Positions 58,036 to 64,000 of a DNA stretch of 64,000 bases are shown here, piece after piece. Below the pieces are notes generated by a model that was given only the letters and a program-made list of their open reading frames with translations, had not been told where the DNA came from and did not search any database. The stretch is from Cyanobacteria bacterium SZAS-4 (GTDB taxonomy: Bacteria > Cyanobacteriota > Vampirovibrionia > Obscuribacterales > Obscuribacteraceae). A program made the translations under genes and the position numbers. Location: assembly GCA_018266255.1 (NCBI GenBank), contig JAFEAT010000009.1, positions 124,001 to 188,000 on the forward strand, given 5' to 3'. The first letter of the stretch is position 1; every line of letters starts with the position of its first letter.

Positions 58036-58969
58036 AAACAACGAATTGCGACTCACACGTGTTTATGAAGCGCCCGTCAAAGCAGTTTGGGAAGCGTGGA
58101 CAGACCCAGCGCAAGCCGCTCAGTGGTGGGGTCCACGCGGGTTTACGATTACGACGCACAGCAAAGATTTGCGTCCAGGCGGTCAGTGGAATTACACGAT
58201 GCACGGTCCAGATGGTGTTGATTATCCAAACAACACCAAATATTTAGAAGTAGAAGAATACAAAAAATTAGTGTACGACCATGGTGGCAACGAAGATCAA
58301 CCGCCGCTGTTTCAAGTCACAGTGCTGTTTTCAGAGAAGAATGGCAAGACGACAATGGACATGACGATGACCATGCCATCACCCGAAGCTACAGAGACAG
58401 TCAAAGGCATCATCAAGAAAGCAAGTGGCAATTCCACATGGGACCGCCTTGCCGAATTCCTCGAAAAGGAAGCGACTGGCAAAGAGCGATTTGTCATCAA
58501 TCGATCGTTTGAAGCACCACTCGAAAAGATGTTCGAGATGTGGAGCAATCCCGCTCACATTGCCAAATGGACTGCACCAACCGGTTTCGACATGGAGTTC
58601 ATCAGAACCGATGTACGACCTGGTGGCACAAACTTCTATTGCATGTCTGGCAACGGGATAAAAATGTATGGACGCACCCAGTATGTAGAGATTTCGAAAC
58701 CGAATCACATCATCTACACCCAGCAGTTCACCGACGAAAAGGAGAATCTGTCGCGGCATCCAATGGCACCAACCTGGCCTGCAACAATGTTGACGAGAGT
58801 CGAATTCACGCCTGAGGGAGACAATCAGACACGCGTAACAGTGACCTGGGAATGCTACGGAGACACGACAGCAGAAGAACTCGCGACATTCATTCAAGCA
58901 CGTGGCGGCATGACGCAGGGATGGACCGGATCATTCGACAAATTGGAAGAATATTTGCCGACGGTCTAG
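58019..58969 (+). CDS. Tandem SRPBCC (AHSA1-like) protein
   Basis: A 316-aa protein made of two copies of an SRPBCC/AHSA1-like ligand-binding domain, residues 8-150 and 157-316. Both copies begin with a similar strand and helix (TRVYEAPVKAVWEAWTDPAQAAQWWGP and NRSFEAPLEKMFEMWSNPAHIAKWTAP) and carry DLRPGGQW/DVRPGGTNF. Family members are usually single-domain; the duplication with fusion is less common. It is regulated with the ArsR gene before it. The ATG follows AAGGAAAAAAAG. The ligand is unknown. Confidence 0.93.
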   Translation: MIVKNKNNELRLTRVYEAPVKAVWEAWTDPAQAAQWWGPRGFTITTHSKDLRPGGQWNYTMHGPDGVDYPNNTKYLEVEEYKKLVYDHGGNEDQPPLFQVTVLFSEKNGKTTMDMTMTMPSPEATETVKGIIKKASGNSTWDRLAEFLEKEATGKERFVINRSFEAPLEKMFEMWSNPAHIAKWTAPTGFDMEFIRTDVRPGGTNFYCMSGNGIKMYGRTQYVEISKPNHIIYTQQFTDEKENLSRHPMAPTWPATMLTRVEFTPEGDNQTRVTVTWECYGDTTAEELATFIQARGGMTQGWTGSFDKLEEYLPTV

Positions 58970-59005
58970 GTACAATCGCGATCTGAGAGAATCGAATCAC
59001 TCATT

Positions 59006-59041
59006 GAATGGCAGCACGCGACTGATTGCGTGGTGCCATTC
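59006..59041. terminator. Inverted repeat between convergent genes
   Basis: A 14-bp stem with one mismatch (GAATGGCAGCACGC / GCGTGGTGCCATTC) and an 8-nt loop stands between the ends of the SRPBCC gene (plus) and the beta-helix gene (minus). It could act as a two-way transcription stop, though no T-run follows on either strand. Confidence 0.5.
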
Positions 59042-59055
59042 ATCTATGGTGCCAT

Positions 59056-59790
59056 TTACGGTGCCAGAAAAAAGTTTCTACCAGCACGCGAATACGCCCA
59101 CAGCTTATCCACGTTCGGATGAAAGTCATCTTCGTCGTCAAACAATTCAGGCAACAAAACCTCCTGCCACTCTCCGTCATCGTCAGTATGTGAGCGGGCA
59201 TTCTTATTGCCGCGAACGAATCCATCATGATCGAACAAAAAATAAGCAGCCGCATGAAGGTTGCCGCCTATGCGCAAAACACCGTCGTTATACTCACCTA
59301 CGACAAGACCACGAGCATGTACATCGTCAAGCACGATTACGGTTGCGCCGCCCTTGACTAAATTCGCAGCGCTCAAGGTTCCATCAACAAGCAGCAGAAT
59401 ACCGCTCTCCAGAGACCTATTCACCACGTCTCCGATAACTGTTAAATCACCATCGCAAACAATCGCACAGATTCTGTTCTTGGAGATCCACGATTCCGAC
59501 CAATCCAAAACCAGGTCGCCATCAATTACCGAATTCGCCGACAAAACTAACACGCTTTTATCCGGACAATTCTTGAATTGAGCTCGAACATACTCCATAA
59601 AGCTTTCTGGATATGAGTATCGGTCAGGGTCATGCTCGATCTTGGCTTTGATCTTGTCGTGAATGATCGGCAAAGACTCGCCAATCCCTCTGATGGTGCC
59701 GAACCCGCTGGGATCGATGCTTTTCACCATAGGTGGTACTTGCGCAGAAATTTTCACACTGTCTTCAAACGACCCACTGTCATTCGCCAT
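59056..59790 (-). CDS. Beta-helix-like hypothetical protein
   Basis: A 244-aa soluble protein. The middle part (about residues 80-195) is made of short strands with repeated Gly-Asp/Gly-x turns (VIDGDLVLDW, VCDGDLTVIGDV, LLVDGTLSAANLVKGGATVIVLDDV, LRIGGNLHAAAYFLFD), the look of a small right-handed beta-helix. Similar proteins occur next to polymorphic toxins and have been regarded as immunity-like, but I cannot confirm the family. It ends in an acidic segment (PELFDDEDDF). The ATG at 59790 follows GGGACAG. Confidence 0.72.
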   Translation of the reverse strand: MANDSGSFEDSVKISAQVPPMVKSIDPSGFGTIRGIGESLPIIHDKIKAKIEHDPDRYSYPESFMEYVRAQFKNCPDKSVLVLSANSVIDGDLVLDWSESWISKNRICAIVCDGDLTVIGDVVNRSLESGILLLVDGTLSAANLVKGGATVIVLDDVHARGLVVGEYNDGVLRIGGNLHAAAYFLFDHDGFVRGNKNARSHTDDDGEWQEVLLPELFDDEDDFHPNVDKLWAYSRAGRNFFLAP

Positions 59791-60014
59791 ACTCTGTCCC
59801 AACTAACCAACACCGATAGTTAACCCACGCCAGGAAAAAAATCAGGGGTAGAAAAACTTACCCAAAAAATTCCCTACCTGTTCCGGAAATAGTCCAAGCA
59901 ACGCGATTAGTATCTGGCAACAGTTCAAACACTTACCAATCAAATCAGCGTACAGCAGCTCTCTCTGGCAATGAAGAGTTGCCGAGTTTCAGCGACTGAA
60001 AAGAGGTCACAATA

Positions 60015-61886
60015 ATGGTTCTCGAAAATAACGGCGTTACACAACCAACAGACAGCACTAATGCTCAGCAAAGAACCGGAGACCAAAGTTCCAATTTGAG
60101 TTTAGTCAATGTAGTCAAACCTGGCGATTTTGCGAACCTGCCAAGTGGCACCAATACTGCCTCACAGCACCTGGACAACGGATTTCAAATTGTAGATTCG
60201 ACAAAGGTCAATCCGGGTGAACAACCTAAGCCTGGCGAACAGCCCAAACCCGCAGACCAGTTACCTGCCGGCGAAGAAAAGCACGGCGCAACCACTCTAA
60301 AAAAGGACGACCAGGGGCAACCTAAAGAGTACGCAAACGGAGACTACACGCTTTCGAAACATGACGACGGAAAGTGGTACTACCACCAAAACGGCGAAGG
60401 TCACGACTTTGTCGAGGTCAAGGGTGACTCCATCAAAATGGACGATCAGGGCAAGGTCACGTACAGTGAAAGCGGATTGTTTGGCAAAGAAGATCAGACT
60501 CTAGGAGATGGCAGTACTGGATTTTTGAGTTCGATAACCAGCGCCGCATCGCATGTGGAAGATGCCGCCGTTAATCATCCGCTCGATACATTCAACACAA
60601 TCGCATTCGCCCCACTGGCAGGATTGGATGCGATTGCTGGAACGCACACAATCAAAGCGATCGGAGAAATCGAGAAGGGTGCCGTAGACGAAATCGTCCA
60701 CCACCCGGGTGAAATTCTCAAAGATGTCGCGATTGGAGCCGCCATTGGTGTCGCCACTGTCGCCACCGGCGGTGGTGCACTTGTTGCGTTAGGAATAGGA
60801 GCAAGCGTATTGGCGACAACTGAACTTGTAAAGAACGATGGCAACCTGGAAGGTGTTTTGAACGATGCGAAAGCATTTGGCAGCACTGTCGCTGACTGGG
60901 GAAGTGACATTGCCACGGTTGCCGGGACTGGACAGCACACAGCAGAAGAAGAAGCGGCTGCCGTTGAGGGTTTACACACCTTAGGAGCATTTGGCGCTCA
61001 CATAGCAGCTGGAACTGCCGGCGGCGTAGCGGGCGGTGTCGGTGCTGAGGCTGCTGGCTTACAGAACGCCCTGCCGAACGCTGTACGGTCTGGTCTTTCC
61101 AGACTGCGCCCTACAAGCGACGTGCCCGCAGGTAGTGTGCCTCGTTACGACGCACCGTCGCCATACGACACGAACGCAACACAACCGATTCGATTGCCCG
61201 AACAAACACCTCGGTACGACGCACCGTCTCCATACGACACGAATGCAACACAGCCAATTCGACTGCCAGAGCAATTAGACGCGAATGCGACACAACCAAT
61301 CAAACTACCCGAAGGGGCAGTCGAGCGAATGCGGCTTCCCGACAACAATGTTGAGCAAATGCAGGTTTATCAACAGTTGGCAAACAAAATGATCGACGAC
61401 GCGAATCTGCCTCCTGTAGCAGAAGGTGATGTTCGCCTCTATCGCGGAATAATTGATAAAGCCGTCAGATCAGAATTAGAGCCACCACCGACACCACTAG
61501 AACAACAACAGATTCAAGGACTACTCAGCAAAATGGCGAAAGGCGGACAAGACAAATCCTCAGGAAAAATTCCGTGGGAGCAAGAAGTATTGACAGCAGA
61601 AGAGCAGAATTTCCTGGAGCAGAATCTCGGTAAATTTGTTCAAGGCGGCACTAAATTCTATGCCGACGACCCGGGCATAGCGCTCAAATACGCTTCGCAA
61701 ACAAGCCCTGGTGGTCAGGTCTACTATCTTGACGTACCGTTCTCAGAAGCTGCCAAGTACATTCAATCCACGGCTATGGCGGAAGGCAACAGCATCGGGC
61801 TGCCGTTTGAAATAGCAAGGAATGCAAATGTGCTGGGACGCATATCACGAGGTGATGACTGGGTTGGTATCAATCAACCTCAGTAA
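60015..61886 (+). CDS. Polymorphic-toxin-like protein with C-terminal ADP-ribosyltransferase-like domain
   Basis: A 623-aa protein. The N-terminus (1-100) is polar and low-complexity, with a GEQPKPGEQPKP repeat; no signal peptide. A small beta domain follows (YTLSKHDDGKWYYHQNGE). Residues 190-350 are hydrophobic and Gly/Ala-rich (DVAIGAAIGVATVATGGGAL), like the pretoxin regions of secreted effectors. Two 23-aa repeats (PRYDAPSPYDTNATQPIRLP) come at about 376-421. The C-terminal domain has VRLYRGIIDKA, GTKFYADDPGIALKYA and GGQVYYLDVPFSEAAKYI, the order seen in ADP-ribosyltransferase-like folds. GAGGT precedes the ATG. The exact family is not certain. Confidence 0.72.
   Translation: MVLENNGVTQPTDSTNAQQRTGDQSSNLSLVNVVKPGDFANLPSGTNTASQHLDNGFQIVDSTKVNPGEQPKPGEQPKPADQLPAGEEKHGATTLKKDDQGQPKEYANGDYTLSKHDDGKWYYHQNGEGHDFVEVKGDSIKMDDQGKVTYSESGLFGKEDQTLGDGSTGFLSSITSAASHVEDAAVNHPLDTFNTIAFAPLAGLDAIAGTHTIKAIGEIEKGAVDEIVHHPGEILKDVAIGAAIGVATVATGGGALVALGIGASVLATTELVKNDGNLEGVLNDAKAFGSTVADWGSDIATVAGTGQHTAEEEAAAVEGLHTLGAFGAHIAAGTAGGVAGGVGAEAAGLQNALPNAVRSGLSRLRPTSDVPAGSVPRYDAPSPYDTNATQPIRLPEQTPRYDAPSPYDTNATQPIRLPEQLDANATQPIKLPEGAVERMRLPDNNVEQMQVYQQLANKMIDDANLPPVAEGDVRLYRGIIDKAVRSELEPPPTPLEQQQIQGLLSKMAKGGQDKSSGKIPWEQEVLTAEEQNFLEQNLGKFVQGGTKFYADDPGIALKYASQTSPGGQVYYLDVPFSEAAKYIQSTAMAEGNSIGLPFEIARNANVLGRISRGDDWVGINQPQ
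61140..61277 (+). repeat. Two 69-bp tandem repeats (23 aa) with a partial third copy
   Basis: Two nearly identical 69-bp units, 61140-61208 and 61209-61277, encode PRYDAPSPYDTNATQPIRLPEQ. A degenerate partial copy (DANATQPIKLPEG) follows directly. They form a Pro-rich spacer between the hydrophobic and the C-terminal domains and could vary in number between strains. Confidence 0.85.
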
Positions 61887-61912
61887 GTGCAAACTGGCTG
61901 CGCAACCATTCT

Positions 61913-63778
61913 CTAAGGGCTACGTAGCCAATCGTCTTCCTGCTGCCATGTCTCGATTTCAGGAATCGGCTTCCAATTTGGCTTTGGCATTTCATCAACA
62001 CCAACAACCGAAACGCCCTTGATTCGGTAGGCCTCTAGCAACTTGCTGACCGCAGGAATTTGAGAATCAGGCACATAAATGTGAGTGATTTCCGGTCTTC
62101 TAATACCAAGCACAGTCGACAATGAGCTTCCCAGTTTCAGACGGTCCACGAGCTGCTCGCCAGGTTCCAGCATGCCTGCAGTTCGTAACTTGGGCACGAC
62201 GTCAGCAGAAATACCAAATACAACTGGATAGGTATCCAGACTCAATGGACTGTGCCGATGGTAACCCCAACCTTCGTTGAAGTCACGAGTGACAGAGATG
62301 GCGCGCCGCCCGTAGTCATGCGTAGCAGCCTCTCCAGCGTGCGTCATGCCACGCGACCTGATTTCGGCTGATGGCAGCAACCCACGCTCGGCAAACACGC
62401 CTGGCAGCGACGAGGAGACGGTTCCGTGAAAGAGATTAGGCAATTTGTCGGTTGGCTCGAACGGCATCCAGGACATCGGTGACAAACCTTCGCGGTCTTT
62501 CACCCAATGTTCGCGTGGCATCGACATCTTTTTCTGCAACGCAGTCTCGTCGTAACCGAAGAATCGCTCTTTGGCGTATTCGATGCCATTGGCGACGCTG
62601 TTCGCATCAGTGCTGTGACGACCAAACAGTTCTGCGATGGGCTCGTCGAGCTCTCGTCCTTGTGTCGAAAGTGCTTTGCGAATCTGCGCCACACGTTCAA
62701 CCGGAATGGTCGATGTCGCCAGCTCCTGATCGGTAAATTGCTTAACTCCGGGCTCGGTCTCGGTACCGTGCCACCACTTCAGTAGTTGCTCGCCAAATTC
62801 GATAGATTTGTTCTTCTGCTCTTCAAAAACCTGACGACGCTGGCTTCGGTCAACGCTTTCGTACCTCGCATCGATACCTTCGAACGAATCATAGATTTTT
62901 GGAATTTCTCTTTCCATCGCCACTACAGGGTTGTTTTCCGCTGTCAGCGTCGGTCTTGGAGTATTATCCAGGATAGCCTTGGAACCAGTCAGCGCATCTC
63001 CAATCCGCGCGACGGGATGCCGCAAGTCGTGCTTGTCCAGGAGAGTGTACGTTTTAGTCTTTGCCTGTTGCGCAGTATCTTGCAATGTCGACTTTACGTC
63101 GTAATACTTTCCCTGCACGGCACTGCTATTTGATATTTTGTTGATTCCGACATCAAGTGCACCGAAACCAGCTCCAAACAGAGCAAACTCACCAGCGCCG
63201 CGAGCAAGTTCAGATGCTGTGGCCATTCTGTGCTCGGTAAAGTATGTATTTCCAATCGTGCTGACCAGACCACCGGCACCACCAGCGATGGCGTTACTGC
63301 CGACTCGTGAGACAAACTGATTTTCGCCGAGAAACTTTGCGTTCTCGAGCAACTTTCCGGCTCCGCCCATCGTGGCAAAAGTCGCACCAGTTACAGCCGC
63401 GTTTTCCAAACGCCCTTGAAGCAGCCCTTTGCTCTCTGAACTGGGAGTGAACAGACCGCCATAGATTCCGCCCGAAACACCCATCGATGTCGCCGTTCTG
63501 GCTGCTTCAGAAGCGAAAATCCCAGTAGCAGGCTCGCCCATCAGCTTGGTGGCAGCGCCGCCAGTAACCTTATGCAGCGCAGTGAAATCCAAGATGAAGC
63601 CGACCATGCCGCCAGCCTTGTAAGCGAGAGACGAATTGCTCTCGTCATGTTGCTCGACATGAGCGCCGATGAGCTGCCGAACACCGTCGATTGGCTGCTG
63701 TATGGCAGTCTCGTAGAGCCCGTGAGCGAAATCGCCGACGATGCTGTTGTTCTTCTGGGTGGGCTTGTCCAGTTCCAT
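61913..63778 (-). CDS. Toxin-like protein with C-terminal ADP-ribosyltransferase/KptA-like domain
   Basis: A 621-aa protein. The ATG at 63778 follows AAGGG; the frame is open a further 29 codons upstream to 63865, which I consider untranslated. The N-terminal half is Gly/Ala-rich with amphipathic helices (GGIYGGLF, AIAGGAGGLVSTIGNTYF, ARGAGEFALFGAGFGALD), similar in style to pretoxin regions. The C-terminal part has NLFHGTVSSSLPGVFAERGLLPS, AISVTRDFNEGWGYHRH and a final HIYVPDSQIPAVSKLL, the pattern of ADP-ribosyltransferase-like (PARP/KptA) folds. It is convergent with the other toxin-like gene (26 bp apart) and has no signal peptide. Confidence 0.7.
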   Translation of the reverse strand: MELDKPTQKNNSIVGDFAHGLYETAIQQPIDGVRQLIGAHVEQHDESNSSLAYKAGGMVGFILDFTALHKVTGGAATKLMGEPATGIFASEAARTATSMGVSGGIYGGLFTPSSESKGLLQGRLENAAVTGATFATMGGAGKLLENAKFLGENQFVSRVGSNAIAGGAGGLVSTIGNTYFTEHRMATASELARGAGEFALFGAGFGALDVGINKISNSSAVQGKYYDVKSTLQDTAQQAKTKTYTLLDKHDLRHPVARIGDALTGSKAILDNTPRPTLTAENNPVVAMEREIPKIYDSFEGIDARYESVDRSQRRQVFEEQKNKSIEFGEQLLKWWHGTETEPGVKQFTDQELATSTIPVERVAQIRKALSTQGRELDEPIAELFGRHSTDANSVANGIEYAKERFFGYDETALQKKMSMPREHWVKDREGLSPMSWMPFEPTDKLPNLFHGTVSSSLPGVFAERGLLPSAEIRSRGMTHAGEAATHDYGRRAISVTRDFNEGWGYHRHSPLSLDTYPVVFGISADVVPKLRTAGMLEPGEQLVDRLKLGSSLSTVLGIRRPEITHIYVPDSQIPAVSKLLEAYRIKGVSVVGVDEMPKPNWKPIPEIETWQQEDDWLRSP

Positions 63779-63934
63779 ACCCTTAGTATGCACAGGGGCG
63801 TAGGGGCTGTCAGTGGGGGAATTACGTGTGCACAGTCCATGGGGTAAGCCGAAGGCTATACTCAAGCATGAGTACGACGCCTATAAAAAAATTCCAGAAC
63901 TAGCAAACATGACTGTGTCTTCAGAACTCACGAT

Positions 63935-64000
63935 TTAGAAAACAGCAGTAGCCGCTGGTGCGACAAAAGCCTTTTGCTTGTAGTCCGTTTGAGCCATAAC
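63935..64000 (-). CDS. Possible C-terminal end of a gene cut by the right edge
   Basis: On the minus strand the last 66 bp read as an open frame ending in TAA at 63935-63937, with the peptide ...MAQTDYKQKAFVAPAATAVF. It may be the end of a gene that starts outside the window or be a chance frame. Confidence 0.3.
   Translation of the reverse strand, partial: VMAQTDYKQKAFVAPAATAVF

Noticed and set aside
61036..61278. Frames on both strands through the 69-bp repeats
   Set aside because: They arise only because the repeats lack stops in other frames; the long toxin-like frame explains the region.

Overview
The window is a dense, mostly accessory stretch of a bacterial chromosome. It combines an ABC-exported surface-glycan locus, two membrane acylation modules, very long secreted repeat proteins and polymorphic-toxin-like proteins. 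No rRNA, tRNA or other housekeeping marker is present, so the taxon cannot be fixed. The mix of a C39-peptidase/RHS giant, a LamG/chitobiase-repeat giant, sedolisin, patatin and many glycosyltransferases resembles large-genome environmental lineages such as Vampirovibrionia/Obscuribacterales or Planctomycetota. That is an inference from gene content only.

Layout. 1-900: an IS21-family istA cut by the window edge, with repeats of the element's end. 0.99-1.56 kb: a small secreted protein. 1.7-14.6 kb: a two-gene unit on the minus strand, a 2148-aa LamG/chitobiase repeat protein followed after 20 nt by a 2141-aa C39-peptidase/RHS protein. 15.3-19.7 kb: GH25 lysozyme, two small proteins (one membrane, holin-like), a sedolisin and a patatin. 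20.3-36.6 kb: cell-envelope modification, with two MBOAT + SGNH acylation modules, a third SGNH protein, an acyltransferase-3, glycosyltransferases, a methyltransferase and two paralogous large membrane proteins. One MBOAT module includes a 38-aa single-helix protein ending in the same tyrosine motif that the other MBOAT carries at its own C-terminus.

36.7-53 kb: the glycan assembly and export core. The minus-strand genes supply GDP-sugar enzymes (a GDP-mannose 4,6-dehydratase-like protein, a sugar-1-phosphate nucleotidyltransferase, a GDP-L-fucose synthase), GT2/GT4 glycosyltransferases and a Wzm/Wzt-type ABC exporter. Divergently, a tightly coupled plus-strand operon carries a split transketolase, a GT2 lacking its usual acidic motif, a TIGR03032/DUF4915 protein and a sulfotransferase, and ends at a strong terminator followed by REP-like palindromes. 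Together these suggest a fucose-type (6-deoxyhexose), acylated and possibly sulfated or methylated surface polysaccharide.

53.2-59.8 kb: mixed genes (an epimerase with a zinc-ribbon insertion, a helical-repeat protein, DUF4256, a BamE-like secreted protein, an HExxH protein, an ArsR/SRPBCC pair with a clear promoter and operator, a beta-helix protein). 60.0-63.8 kb: two convergent, unrelated-looking proteins with hydrophobic central regions and C-terminal domains that resemble ADP-ribosyltransferases, which look like polymorphic-toxin effectors.
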